Positions 37,868 to 47,239 are shown, counted from the first letter of the stretch. The stretch: 64,000 nucleotides of DNA from a candidate division KSB3 bacterium (GCA_002748425.1 PDSJ01000013.1:1-64000), one strand, 5' to 3'. Made by a program: numbers and translations. The notes: a model not told the origin generated them from the sequence alone.

Positions 37868-38785
37868 ATGGCCAAATTTACACAACGATTCCACTTGCTG
37901 CGATATTTCACGCGAGAGGCACTGACCACCATCAAGCGCAATACGCTGCTCAATCTGCTTACGATCGCCATGATTGCAGTGTCACTCTCGATTTTCGAGC
38001 TGTTTCTCTTGATCTATCTTAACCTCAATACTATTGTCAGTCATTGGAGCGATTCAGTGCAGCTTATCGCGTATATCGACCGCCAGCCGTCACCAGAGGA
38101 ACAGTTGCGTTTAGACAGCCTTATCCGAGAGCTTCCGTCAGTAGATTCGGTGAAGTTTGTCTCGCCGGAAACAGCTCTGGAAACGCTCAGGCAGCGCCTG
38201 AAGGGACATGAAGATGTCCTCGAGGGGCTGGAATACAATCCCCTGCCGGCGTCCTTTGAAATTCGTTTGCAGCGAAAACACCAGAATCTTGAAAGTGTAC
38301 AGCAGGCTGTCACACTGCTGGAAGCTCTCCAGGAATTCGATGATATTCAGTACGGCCGACAATGGCTGGAAAATTTGACGGCTGTGATCATTATGCTGAG
38401 GTTTTCAGGAATTTTTCTGGGGCTCTTCCTGTTCTTGACAGTGATCTTCACCGTTTCCAATACGATCAAGCTCACGCTGTATTCCCGGGAAGAAGAGCTG
38501 AATATTATGAAATATATCGGCGCCACAGAATCGTTCATCAGAGGACCGTTTCTCGCCGAAGGCATTGTCAGAGGACTGTTAGGCGCAAGCGTCTCGCTCC
38601 TGTTTCTCTATCTGTTGTTCATACTTTTTACGACCATCATCCGCTTTTCATCGTCTTCATTGTTCCAATTTGCCTCAATACGGTTTTTTTCCTCTTATTA
38701 TATCATTGGATTGTTGCTGCTAGGCAGCATTCTCGGGTGGTGCGGGAGTCTGCTGACACTTCACAAATTTTTAAAAACCTACTAG
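37868..38785 (+). CDS. ftsX: cell division protein FtsX
   Basis: Inner-membrane partner of the ATPase FtsE. In known systems FtsEX transmits cytoplasmic ATP hydrolysis to periplasmic amidase activators during septum splitting. The 305 residues show a cytoplasmic basic N-terminus, TM1 (about 30-54), an extracytoplasmic domain (about 55-165), then three TM helices with the conserved cytoplasmic segment REEELNIMKYIGATESFIRG. The ATG at 37868 starts the family similarity; a TTG at 37826 is less likely. The downstream gene begins 5 bp after the stop and encodes an EnvC-type protein, the expected partner. ftsE, normally just upstream, is absent. Confidence 0.9.
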   Translation: MAKFTQRFHLLRYFTREALTTIKRNTLLNLLTIAMIAVSLSIFELFLLIYLNLNTIVSHWSDSVQLIAYIDRQPSPEEQLRLDSLIRELPSVDSVKFVSPETALETLRQRLKGHEDVLEGLEYNPLPASFEIRLQRKHQNLESVQQAVTLLEALQEFDDIQYGRQWLENLTAVIIMLRFSGIFLGLFLFLTVIFTVSNTIKLTLYSREEELNIMKYIGATESFIRGPFLAEGIVRGLLGASVSLLFLYLLFILFTTIIRFSSSSLFQFASIRFFSSYYIIGLLLLGSILGWCGSLLTLHKFLKTY

Positions 38786-38790
38786 CTGTT

Positions 38791-40041
38791 ATGCAGAACA
38801 CTACTGCAAAGAGAACTTGTAAGTTTCCGGTACTGTATATCTTCTCAGCTCTCGTCTTGCTCCTGGGCACTGCTCTGCTGCCTCCGCTCAGCGCCGCCCA
38901 GAGCAATGCCCCGCAGGAAAAGCGTTCACGCCTGCAGAAAATCACCGAACAGATCAAAGAGAAATGGTCATTTTTCCGAAAACTCGAGAAAGACGAAGGG
39001 CGGCTTGTGGCGGAGTTGAAAAAAATCGATAACGACCTTCAAAATCAAGGAGATCGCCTGGACGACTATAGAGAACGTCTCCGGAAGCACAGCAATGAAC
39101 TCAAGTCGCTGACAGTAACAATTGCAGAGCTGGAAACACGCTATCGACAAAAGCAAAGCGGCTTGGCAAAACGCTTGCGGGCGATCTATAAAATGGGTGA
39201 TTTAGGCTATTTAACGCCGTTATTCTCGATGCTGTCCTACAGCAACATCCAGCAGGAGTTGAAATATCTGCAACGGATATCAGAAGGTGATCGACAGCTC
39301 ATCGCTGACACTCAAAAAGACATGCACGAATTATTGCAGCAAAAAAAGACCTTGCAAAAGCAAAAAAAGAAGATCGCTCAACTGGAGCAGGATTTGCAGA
39401 AACAACTGGTGGACATTCGTGCCAGGCAGGTAGAGAAAACGCGGCTTCTCCGAAAGATCGTTCAGGATAAGGAGCAACATGCCAGCTTGATTCGCGAGTT
39501 GGAGAAATCTGCCGGGAAATTGGATTCCTATCTTAAAAAACTCGAACGCGATCAACAACGGACGCTGCTGCCGGCCTCGACAAGCGCTGGAAAGGCGGTT
39601 GTCAATCCCAATGCGTCAAAGATTTCGTATGCCGAGCACTTTCGCTCGAATAAAGGCAAGCTGCTCTGGCCAGTCGAAGGCCGCATCATGACAAATTACG
39701 GGCCGCTCCGAATCGACAATACATCAACCCATTACAATGGTGTGGACATTCAGGCTGACCGGGGCACGCCATTTTACGCCGTGTTTAAAGGCCGTGTTAA
39801 ATATGCGGATTGGTTTCAGGACTACGGACGTCTCATTATTCTTGATCACGGCGGAGGGTTTTACTCCCTCTACGCTCACGCCGAGGAGTTAAACGTCAAA
39901 GCCGGAGAACTCATCGAAACCCGTCAACAACTCGGGCGGGTCGGCGACAGCGACTCAACCAAGGGCGCTCATCTCTATTTTGAAGTGCGGGTACAGGGCA
40001 AGCCGGACAATCCCCAAAAATGGCTGGTGCGTCTGAAATAA
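38791..40041 (+). CDS. envC: EnvC-type murein hydrolase activator (coiled coil plus M23 domain)
   Basis: The 416 residues have a signal peptide (LYIFSALVLLLGTALLPPLSAAQ), two long coiled-coil segments (about 40-110 and 150-255) and a C-terminal LytM/M23 domain (about 285-416). M23 zinc-ligand positions are present (HYNGVDI, YAHAEEL, HLYFEVR), so it could be an active endopeptidase rather than a purely activating, degenerate LytM protein. The adjacency to ftsX supports a role in septal peptidoglycan splitting. The last 131 bp overlap the 3' end of the convergent aspartokinase frame. Confidence 0.88.
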   Translation: MQNTTAKRTCKFPVLYIFSALVLLLGTALLPPLSAAQSNAPQEKRSRLQKITEQIKEKWSFFRKLEKDEGRLVAELKKIDNDLQNQGDRLDDYRERLRKHSNELKSLTVTIAELETRYRQKQSGLAKRLRAIYKMGDLGYLTPLFSMLSYSNIQQELKYLQRISEGDRQLIADTQKDMHELLQQKKTLQKQKKKIAQLEQDLQKQLVDIRARQVEKTRLLRKIVQDKEQHASLIRELEKSAGKLDSYLKKLERDQQRTLLPASTSAGKAVVNPNASKISYAEHFRSNKGKLLWPVEGRIMTNYGPLRIDNTSTHYNGVDIQADRGTPFYAVFKGRVKYADWFQDYGRLIILDHGGGFYSLYAHAEELNVKAGELIETRQQLGRVGDSDSTKGAHLYFEVRVQGKPDNPQKWLVRLK

Positions 40042-41443
40042 GGTCACGCGCAGAAGTACGACACCTTACGACACACAGAGCGTTATTCAAAGCAACGATC
40101 GCCTTCTGGAAACTTTCGCGTTCAATGACGAATTGCATGTTGATCTGACGTAGTGACTGAGCGACGCAATTGATGTTCACTTTATTTTGAGCCAGAGCGT
40201 GTGTCGCTTTCGCCAACACCCCGGGTTTTGCGATATTTGAACCGATCACACAAACCACTGCCACCTCCTTGACCGTTACACGTTGATATTGTGAGCGCAG
40301 TTCGGCAATCATCGTTTCTTTGAGATCCTTCTCCCAGATCACCATCGAAATACTATTCGCATTGGTGGACTTCAGAATATAGCTGATCTGATGGCTGGCG
40401 AACACCGTCATAATGTTCAGATCAAAACCGACTTCTCCTACCATCAAGGGATCGTGAACCTCAACAATCACGACTTTTTTCGTCCCGGCCACAATTTCAA
40501 TTGCTGCTTCATGTCCCACATAGTCCTTTGAAATCAGCGTTCCGGGATGCTCCGGCTCAAAGGTATTTTTCACGCGAATGCTAATACCGGCTTGTTCCAG
40601 CGGTTTTGATGCTTTCGGGTGGATCGCCTCCATACCGATATCCGCCAATTGATCAGCCACATCATAATTCGTAAAGCAGACCGGAACGGCATTTTCCACG
40701 CCTACAATGTGCGGATCGGCAGATGAGAGATGAAATTCTTTATGGATCACAGCCTCATCAGCCCCAACTTCAACCGCAATCTTGCTGAAAGTCACTTCCG
40801 AATAGCCCCGATCGAACTCGCGCATAATTCCTTCTGTGCCTTTCGTATAGCCAGTCACAACAGCCAGTGTTTTGGAAAAGTCAAGCCCCTGTAAGCTGTG
40901 TTGAATGCGTCTATCAATCGTGAAATAGCGTGAATCATGAAATCCGCTCAGATCAATACACACGACGTTCAGCCCATGATTGCTAATGATATTTGCAGAA
41001 TTGAACGCCGAATGCGCTTCTCCGACCGACGCCAGAAGCTCGCGGGCAGCTAATAAAATATTGTGTTTATCGACATAACCGGAGGCCAGAACATCGGTCA
41101 TACTATCCAGATAATTCCTGGTCTGTTCGATTCGTTTCGCAATATAGGTCTCTGCTGCTTCAAGATCTAAGTTGATGTCTTGAAAACGTGTGTTGATTTC
41201 CAGCAAATGCACCAGCAAGTCTTCGAGGGCCTGATTGTAGTCCTCGTGTTTGACAAATTTTTCATAGATCCCCGGAACCCCGGTTTTCTTATGCTCCAGC
41301 AGCAAGTTTGTGACACCGGCATAGGCTGAGACGACAAAAATCCTGTTATAATAGCCGGTTCCGCGATCAACTAACACGATATTACGCAGTACGTGGTGGA
41401 ACTTTGACATTGATGTGCCACCAATTTTTTCAACCGTCAACAT
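39911..41443 (-). CDS. aspartate kinase of a divergent (ectoine-type-like) subclass
   Basis: Phosphorylates aspartate, the first step toward Lys/Thr/Met and ectoine. The 510 residues carry the amino-acid-kinase fold with VEKIGGTSMSKF at the N-terminus, VVSAYAGVTNLLLEHK, GFHDSRYFTIDRRIQ, VTGYTKGTEG and two ACT-like regions near 320-450. The IGGTSM and LLEHKKTG pattern resembles, as I recall it, the specialised Ask_Ect enzymes linked to ectoine clusters, but no ectABC is present here. Family similarity ends near ALCVV (about residue 455). The last ~45 residues are encoded antisense to envC and look like read-through of a lost stop codon or a frameshift. The ATG at 41443 fits the family N-terminus. 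Confidence 0.85.
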   Translation of the reverse strand: MLTVEKIGGTSMSKFHHVLRNIVLVDRGTGYYNRIFVVSAYAGVTNLLLEHKKTGVPGIYEKFVKHEDYNQALEDLLVHLLEINTRFQDINLDLEAAETYIAKRIEQTRNYLDSMTDVLASGYVDKHNILLAARELLASVGEAHSAFNSANIISNHGLNVVCIDLSGFHDSRYFTIDRRIQHSLQGLDFSKTLAVVTGYTKGTEGIMREFDRGYSEVTFSKIAVEVGADEAVIHKEFHLSSADPHIVGVENAVPVCFTNYDVADQLADIGMEAIHPKASKPLEQAGISIRVKNTFEPEHPGTLISKDYVGHEAAIEIVAGTKKVVIVEVHDPLMVGEVGFDLNIMTVFASHQISYILKSTNANSISMVIWEKDLKETMIAELRSQYQRVTVKEVAVVCVIGSNIAKPGVLAKATHALAQNKVNINCVAQSLRQINMQFVIERESFQKAIVALNNALCVVRCRTSARDLISDAPAIFGDCPACPVPALQNRDERPWLSRCRRPARVVDGFR

Positions 41444-41542
41444 AATATTCCTCTAAGACTATTAAAATCATTCAGACACTGTGCGCAGGAAAAGCCTGTT
41501 ATCACAAGAACACAGATCTTGAATGGTATCTACGCAGCAGGC

Positions 41543-42316
41543 TCATGCTTTCCAGGGGAAGATCATCCCCCGCAGGCTTCTCGGGCCGACCCGGTCTCGA
41601 TCCACTGCAAGCAGTTCGTTCCAGGGGATTCTTGTTCTGGAAGCTTCAGGGTGCTTTTCGAGATAATCGTATTTATACAATCTCAACCTCAGTCCTGCAT
41701 GATACCAGAGCAGCACCGTGGCAAGACCTGGAAACAGAAATGCCGTGAAGGTCGAGAGGAGTAATAACATCAACGATCCCAGGGCCAGAAAGAGTGAAAA
41801 GCCCGGATTATCAAAAAACAGCATCAGGCATCTTGATGGGACAGCCGTGAATTTCCCATTCACCTGGTCCCAGAGAGGAAAGAGGAACTGACTGCTTAAG
41901 ATCAGAATCAGACTCGCCCAGAATAAGGTTCCGGCGGCGGCAATACCGATCAGAGATTTCAACGACAGATACCAGACAATTGCAAAGACCAGTACAGCCT
42001 GTATGAGCAGAAAAGCCGCGAACATCATTGAAACCGGCCAGGATGTTTTCAGAGACGGGAGAACATCGTGAAATTCGATCGACTGAAACGCTGCGGCATT
42101 CCCCATAAGGGAAGACATCGCAGCGAGATAGAGGCAGCACACCAGGAGTCCGAACACGACACTGCTCCAAAAAAGACAGGGGCGAATACCATAGGCAAAG
42201 TGAATCAGATAAAAAATTCCTCCCAACAGAAGAATTGCCCCGAAATTCAGCAGAATAATACTCATAAGGTGATCCCACATATCAAAAAATGTTTTTTTGA
42301 TCAGAAACAGCAACAT
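41543..42316 (-). CDS. integral membrane protein of unknown function
   Basis: The 257 residues contain about five or six TM helices (LLNFGAILLLGGIFYLI, FGLLVCCLYLAAMS, AAFLLIQAVLVFAIVWYL, LFWASLILILSS, LFLALGSLMLLLLSTFTAFL) and end in a short basic cytoplasmic tail. The N-terminus, FLIKKTFFDMWDH, suggests a cytoplasmic start. ATG 42316 is preceded by AAGGAG at ideal spacing and was preferred to the frame reaching 42358. The pattern is reminiscent of YesL/DUF624-like proteins often found near sugar transporters, but I cannot confirm the family. Confidence 0.7.
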   Translation of the reverse strand: MLLFLIKKTFFDMWDHLMSIILLNFGAILLLGGIFYLIHFAYGIRPCLFWSSVVFGLLVCCLYLAAMSSLMGNAAAFQSIEFHDVLPSLKTSWPVSMMFAAFLLIQAVLVFAIVWYLSLKSLIGIAAAGTLFWASLILILSSQFLFPLWDQVNGKFTAVPSRCLMLFFDNPGFSLFLALGSLMLLLLSTFTAFLFPGLATVLLWYHAGLRLRLYKYDYLEKHPEASRTRIPWNELLAVDRDRVGPRSLRGMIFPWKA

Positions 42317-42437
42317 CTCATTCTCCTTGCCAATAGTGCATTTGGCCGACAGTGCCAACGCACAGTATCGTTGACGCAGCGTATGTACAACGGCCGCTGA
42401 AGACAGCGATCTGAAAAAAGTTTAGCTGTCAGGACTT

Positions 42438-42596
42438 ATGCAAAAGGACAAAGCGGTCAGCATGCTGGAAGAGTCGATCGAGGAAGTCACTCAGACACTT
42501 CACGTGACGGAATCATCACAGATCATGCGGCTCATCTGGCAGACAATAAACAGCCTGCCGGAAGTCACATTGGCCGGTCATCATACACCGTCCTAA
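42438..42596 (+). CDS. candidate small protein (52 residues)
   Basis: The ATG at 42438 is preceded by AGGA (spacing 5) and opens 52 codons ending in TAA at 42594-42596. The product (MQKDKAVSMLEESIEEVTQT at the start) is polar and helical, with no low-complexity bias. It fills the gap between the divergently oriented membrane protein and the convergent leuB-type gene. No family is recognised. Confidence 0.4.
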   Translation: MQKDKAVSMLEESIEEVTQTLHVTESSQIMRLIWQTINSLPEVTLAGHHTPS

Positions 42597-42620
42597 AAAA
42601 TCCTTCCTGCCGTTTCCCTT

Positions 42621-43682
42621 CTAGAGCAACGAAGCCACAAGATCGCCGACTTCTGAGGTGCTCATGCCCATTCTGCCAGCAGCGAGGCTCTTGACCTTGC
42701 CAGAATCAAGGGCACTGTAAACAGCGGCATCGATCGCCTTGCTGATCTCTTCTTCACCAAGGGTCTCCATCATCATGCCGCCGGAGCAAATCGAGGCCAA
42801 CGGATTGATCGTATTCTGTCCGGTGTACTTCGGGGCCGACCCGCCGATCGGTTCGAACATCGAAACGCCTTCGGGATTGATGTTGCCGCCGGCAGCGATG
42901 CCCATGCCGCCCTGAATCATCGCCCCCAGATCGGTGATAATATCGCCGAACATATTTTCGGTGACGATGACGTCGAACCATTCCGGATTTTTCACCATCC
43001 ACATTGTCACAGCGTCCACATTGGCGTAATCCCGCTTCAAAGCGGGATAATCTTTCGCGCCGACTTCTTCATGAACACGCGCCCAGAGATCGCCGCACTC
43101 GGTAAGCACATTGGTTTTATGGGCCAAGGTCAGGGTATTGCCTTGATGACGTTTCTGGGTCAGTTCGTATGCGTAGCGCACACAGCGCTCGACTTGTTTA
43201 CGGGTATACATCATCACCTGGGTCGTGACTTCATCGGGAGTGCCTTTTGCCATAGTGCCGCCAATACCGGTGTAAATACTTCCGGTATTTTCGCGCACGA
43301 TCACAAAGTCGATTTCTTCCGGGCCTTTATCTTTAAGCGGAGTGTAGACGTTAGGGTACAACTTAACAGGACGCAGATTGATGTACTGGTCGAGTTCGAA
43401 GCGAATCGTTAACAGAATACTTTTTTCCAGGATACCGGGTTTTACATCAGGATGTCCGATAGCTCCGAGAAAAATCGAATCGAATTTCCGTAGCTCATCA
43501 ATCGCGTTTTCCGGAAGAAGTTCGCCGGTCCGCATGTAGCGTTCACCACCGAAATCATAGTATTCGTAATTCAAACTCACGTTAAATTTCGCACAGGCTG
43601 TATCCAGGACCTTAATACCTTCGCGTACGACTTCCGGGCCGGTTCCATCGCCTGGAATCACGGCGATATTATAGCTTTTCAT
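42621..43682 (-). CDS. leuB: 3-isopropylmalate dehydrogenase-type decarboxylating dehydrogenase
   Basis: NAD-dependent beta-decarboxylating dehydrogenase; 3-isopropylmalate dehydrogenase (leucine synthesis) is the most likely role. The 353 residues show [10 protein letters not shown], the substrate Arg region ([23 protein letters not shown], split across positions 88-110), [15 protein letters not shown], Lys/Asn in AHKTNVL, the metal-binding Asp motif [14 protein letters not shown] and the cofactor loop [10 protein letters not shown]. The RENTG form is shared with some tartrate and isocitrate dehydrogenases, so specificity is not fully certain. leuA, leuC and leuD are not adjacent. A weak minus-strand promoter (TTGACA at 43771-43776, CATTTT at 43747-43752) lies upstream. 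Confidence 0.82.
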   Translation of the reverse strand: MKSYNIAVIPGDGTGPEVVREGIKVLDTACAKFNVSLNYEYYDFGGERYMRTGELLPENAIDELRKFDSIFLGAIGHPDVKPGILEKSILLTIRFELDQYINLRPVKLYPNVYTPLKDKGPEEIDFVIVRENTGSIYTGIGGTMAKGTPDEVTTQVMMYTRKQVERCVRYAYELTQKRHQGNTLTLAHKTNVLTECGDLWARVHEEVGAKDYPALKRDYANVDAVTMWMVKNPEWFDVIVTENMFGDIITDLGAMIQGGMGIAAGGNINPEGVSMFEPIGGSAPKYTGQNTINPLASICSGGMMMETLGEEEISKAIDAAVYSALDSGKVKSLAAGRMGMSTSEVGDLVASLL

Positions 43683-43995
43683 GACTCGTTCTCCTCCACT
43701 CGACAGGGTTCAATCTTTCTGCAGACAGTACAAGGACTCATGTCTGAAAATGTTGAAGAATACGCCTTCTTGTCAAGCATTATTTTCAAAAGCCGTCCTC
43801 AAAGCTTCTTCTGAGAGAATCCTTCTGATATTCTGGCCGGCGACGTTCCGGCGTGTGTGAGAGAGAAAAATGACTAAAAAGCTTGACAGACTGCCTTTTT
43901 TTGCTTATCCTGTGAACAGTACCATGATGAAGATGTGCTCGAGATCTTAGTGCCTGAAAAGCCGTGAATCTGCAGATGAGAAGGAGGGTTGTGTC
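43683..43995. other. divergent intergenic region between leuB and the sugar transporter genes
   Basis: The 313 bp contain a weak minus-strand promoter for leuB (TTGACA 43771-43776, 18 bp, CATTTT 43747-43752) and the plus-strand transporter promoter listed separately. A GGCCGG/CCGGC dyad around 43839-43855 is the only other structure. No gene is supported. Confidence 0.45.
43883..43911 (+). promoter_or_regulatory. sigma70-type promoter for the sugar ABC transporter operon
   Basis: TTGACA (43883-43888), exactly 17 bp, TATCCT (43906-43911). The leader to the ATG at 43996 is about 78 nt and ends in a strong AAGGAGG ribosome binding site. Confidence 0.65.
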
Positions 43996-45276
43996 ATGAG
44001 TTGGAAAAAGATCGTTGTAGCGGCGCTGCTCTGCATCGTATGTGCGCCTGTGATGTCGCAGGCCAACGTTGAAATCGAATTCTGGCAATACTTTTATGAA
44101 TCGAAAAAGCTGTTAATTGATGATCTCATCAAAGAGTTTGAGATAGAAAATCCCGACATCACGGTCAAACACCAAACGTTCCCGTATGATTCCTTTATTC
44201 AGAAAATCGCGACGACTGTGCCGGCCGGACGCGGGCCGGATGTGGTAACGCTGTATTACGGCTGGTTCCCGACCTGGATCACGTCGGGCTATTTGCAGCC
44301 CCTTCCAGAGGATAAAATTTCGTATGAAGACATCGAGAACGAGTTCTTTCCGATGGTACAGTCGGCGAAGTTCGGTGGTAAATACTACGGGATTCCCACT
44401 GCTGTAAGAACCTTGGCGCTTTTCTGGAACAAAGACCTTTTTCAAAAAGCCGGTCTTGATCCTGAACACCCCCCGACCACCTGGAACGAATTTGTGGAGT
44501 ATGCCAAAGCCACGACGGAAAAAGATGCGGACGGCACAATTCACGTAGCGGGTTACGCCTTTAATCCTTTGGGACAAGATCACCACTGGTTCCGGGAATG
44601 TTTAATTCGACAGAACAACGGCATAAGCAGCTCGGAAGACGGGAAGCAATTCTTATGGAATTCGACGCCTGAAGGCTATGAAGCCTGGCAATGGTACATC
44701 GACCTTGTAAAAAAGCACGAAGTGGGCGCATTGGATTTCTTTCCGGACAATCCCTTTACGCCATTTGAACTGGGACGTGCCGCAATGCTGGTCGATGGGT
44801 CCTTCCGCCTGGCAAAATTGCGAGGAGCGATTGAAAAAGGCATTAATGCCGGTGTCGCGGTACTGCCGGCCAAGACGTCGAAAGCGACATTTGCCTCGTA
44901 CTGGGTGCATGGCATTACAAAAAATGCCAAGGATGAGACGTTGGACGCCTCGATCAAATTTCTGAAATTCATCACCAGCGAAAAGGCAATGAAAGCCTGG
45001 CTGGAACGTGTCGGCGAACTGCCCGCCAGAAAAGCCCTGCTCGAGGATCCGGCGATCAGCGAAGATCCTCTGGTCGGCCCCTTTGTCCAACAGTTGTCAG
45101 ACGCCTACTCGACCTTTTTTGTCGATGAAAAAGCCAACCGAGAGGCCATACAGCAGGCGGTCGAAGCTGTTTTACTGAAAGATGAAGATCCGAAAAAGGC
45201 TTTAGACAGCGCAGTGGAAACGGTGAATGCACTGCGTATGGAATTCTTCGAAAAACATCCTGAATTGATGGAATAG
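43996..45276 (+). CDS. sugar ABC transporter, extracellular solute-binding protein
   Basis: Periplasmic binding protein of a carbohydrate-uptake (CUT1-type) transporter. It has 426 residues with an N-terminal signal peptide (IVVAALLCIVCAPVMSQA) and no lipobox cysteine after it. The mature part has family motifs of extracellular solute-binding protein family 1 (IEFWQYFYESKKLLIDDLI, PDVVTLYYGW, MLVDGSFRLAKL, LKFITSEKAMKAWLE). Two permease genes follow on the same strand. The sugar is unknown. AAGGAGG lies 7 bp before the ATG. Confidence 0.92.
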   Translation: MSWKKIVVAALLCIVCAPVMSQANVEIEFWQYFYESKKLLIDDLIKEFEIENPDITVKHQTFPYDSFIQKIATTVPAGRGPDVVTLYYGWFPTWITSGYLQPLPEDKISYEDIENEFFPMVQSAKFGGKYYGIPTAVRTLALFWNKDLFQKAGLDPEHPPTTWNEFVEYAKATTEKDADGTIHVAGYAFNPLGQDHHWFRECLIRQNNGISSSEDGKQFLWNSTPEGYEAWQWYIDLVKKHEVGALDFFPDNPFTPFELGRAAMLVDGSFRLAKLRGAIEKGINAGVAVLPAKTSKATFASYWVHGITKNAKDETLDASIKFLKFITSEKAMKAWLERVGELPARKALLEDPAISEDPLVGPFVQQLSDAYSTFFVDEKANREAIQQAVEAVLLKDEDPKKALDSAVETVNALRMEFFEKHPELME

Positions 45277-45474
45277 AGGGTATATCACCACGGAAGACCT
45301 GAAATGAAGAGGGCGGGAACGCCAAACGTATATTCATGCTCTACTCTCTTTTTTCAATGCCGACGATTCGGATAAGGTAATCCACATTGGGTGCAGATAC
45401 GTTTGTACGTTGCGAATTCCTGTACCTTGCGTGGCGTAATTTTTCTGCGTGTTCCGTGGGATATTTTCCATGAA

Positions 45475-46365
45475 ATGGCTGTGTCGCTGGAGGCTCGCAA
45501 GCGCAGATGGGCGTATCTGTTTATCGCCTTCCCGATAGTGTATTTCTTGGGCGTCCGTATCTTTCCCATGCTGTATTCCTTCAATATCAGCTTCCGGGAA
45601 TGGGATATTCTTTCGCCTGACAAAGCTTTTACAGGACTCAGAAATTTTACAGCGCTTTTCGCCAGCCATATGTTCTGGAAAGCCCTGAGAAATACCTTCT
45701 TATATACGCTGGTCATCGTTCCGACCGGTTTGGTGCTTGGCTTGCTGATCGCGCTTGCGCTCAACTCGATCACCCGTGCCGTTGTCTTCTTCCGGATTCT
45801 CTACTTTGCTCCATTTGTCTCATCGCTGGTCGCAATCGGATTTATCTGGAAATGGATCTATGATCCGACCTTTGGCTGGCTGAATATCATCCTGCAAACG
45901 CTCAGCTTACCCCGACAAAGCTTCTTGCAGGACCCCTCGCAAGTACTGCTGTCGATCGCTGCCATGACAATCTGGCACGGTCTCGGATTTCAGGTAATTA
46001 TCTTTCTCGCCGGGCTGCGCAGCATCCCGGATATGTATTATGAGGCTGCCAGAGTTGATGGAGCCAGCCCCCGGCAAGTCTTCTGGAATATTACGATTCC
46101 CTTATTAAACCCGACCCTGATCTTCCTAACGATTACGAGCGCGATTCAATCTCTGCGTATGTTTACCCAGGTCTTCAACATGACGTTCCCCAATGTCGGC
46201 GGCCCTTTGCAAAACGGCACAACCCTTGTTCTGGAGATTTATCAGGAAGCCTTCCACCATTTTAAAATGGGCTATGCCTCGGCCATGACGGTCATACTCT
46301 TTTGTCTTATTATGACAATCACCCTTGTCCAGTTTAAATTCTTTTCAAAGAAGGTCGAATATTGA
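45475..46365 (+). CDS. sugar ABC transporter permease (MalF/UgpA type)
   Basis: Inner-membrane channel subunit, 296 residues from ATG 45475. It has six TM helices and the EAA loop that contacts the ATPase (YYEAARVDGASPRQVFWNIT). The N-terminal KRRWAYLFIAFPIVYFLG is characteristic of CUT1 MalF-like permeases. A longer frame to 45391 adds 28 residues without family character. The 198-bp gap after the binding-protein gene has no gene and no clear terminator; a stop-proximal structure may lower permease expression relative to the binding protein. Confidence 0.9.
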   Translation: MAVSLEARKRRWAYLFIAFPIVYFLGVRIFPMLYSFNISFREWDILSPDKAFTGLRNFTALFASHMFWKALRNTFLYTLVIVPTGLVLGLLIALALNSITRAVVFFRILYFAPFVSSLVAIGFIWKWIYDPTFGWLNIILQTLSLPRQSFLQDPSQVLLSIAAMTIWHGLGFQVIIFLAGLRSIPDMYYEAARVDGASPRQVFWNITIPLLNPTLIFLTITSAIQSLRMFTQVFNMTFPNVGGPLQNGTTLVLEIYQEAFHHFKMGYASAMTVILFCLIMTITLVQFKFFSKKVEY

Positions 46366-47180
46366 AACCCTTTAAAACTGCGTTACTCTACAGCATGTTA
46401 ACTGTCGGCGGAGTGATCATGGTGTTTCCGTTTGTCTGGATGCTGCTGACATCGTTTAAGGACTATTACGAGATTATCGATACAACGTCTTCATTTTTCC
46501 CGCGCAAACCGACTCTGGCAAATTATAAGAAGGTTTTCCAGACGGCAATGTTCGGCCGCTGGTTTCTCAATAGCTGTTTTGTTGCTACGCTGGAAACGAC
46601 AAGTGTTTGTTTTCTCAGCGCCTTAACAGGCTATACGCTGGCAAAATTTCATTTCCCGGGACGAGATCTTATCTTTATCATTATCTTAAGTACGCTGATG
46701 ATTCCGACCGAAATGCTCGTGATCCCCTGGTATCTGATGGTGACGAAGATCGGGCTGATCGACAGCTACTGGGGCATCTGGTTTCCGAGCGTCATCACCG
46801 GTTTCGGGGTCTTTTTAATGCGCCAGTTCATGACCGGCGTGCCTGACGATTTGATCGATGCCGCCCGAATCGACGGCATGAATGAATTCAGTATTTTTCT
46901 GCGCGTGGCATTACCACTGGTGAAATCTGCGCTTGCCGCGCTCGGAATTTTTACCTTTATCGGCAATTGGGGCGCATTTCTCTGGCCTCTGATTGTGATT
47001 GAAAGCGCGGAAATGCGGACGCTGCCTGTAGGATTGGCTTTTTTTTCAGGGGAAGCCGGAACACAATGGGATATGATTATGACCGGAGCCTCGATCGCGA
47101 CGGTTCCGGTTCTGGTGATTTTTTTGATTTTTCAGAAACACATCATTCAAGGTATTACCCTGGCAGGTCTGAAGGGTTAG
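46362..47180 (+). CDS. sugar ABC transporter permease (MalG/UgpE type)
   Basis: Second channel subunit, 272 residues, with six TM helices and the EAA motif (LIDAARIDGMNEFSIFLRVA). It starts with TTG overlapping the stop of the first permease (TTGA), so the two are translationally coupled and expressed at equal levels. The C-terminus ends QGITLAGLKG, as in typical MalG-like proteins. No ATP-binding subunit is encoded nearby, so a shared MsmK/UgpC-like ATPase must be supplied from elsewhere. Confidence 0.92.
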   Translation: MKPFKTALLYSMLTVGGVIMVFPFVWMLLTSFKDYYEIIDTTSSFFPRKPTLANYKKVFQTAMFGRWFLNSCFVATLETTSVCFLSALTGYTLAKFHFPGRDLIFIIILSTLMIPTEMLVIPWYLMVTKIGLIDSYWGIWFPSVITGFGVFLMRQFMTGVPDDLIDAARIDGMNEFSIFLRVALPLVKSALAALGIFTFIGNWGAFLWPLIVIESAEMRTLPVGLAFFSGEAGTQWDMIMTGASIATVPVLVIFLIFQKHIIQGITLAGLKG

Positions 47181-47239
47181 TGTTTCAAGCAGCAAGACTC
47201 CACTTCAGCATAACGCGCGCAGAGACAACACAAGAGAAC

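Noticed and set aside
38362..38790. N-terminal extension of the envC frame inside ftsX
   Set aside because: The extension is antagonistic to the conserved ftsX frame; the signal peptide begins at ATG 38791.
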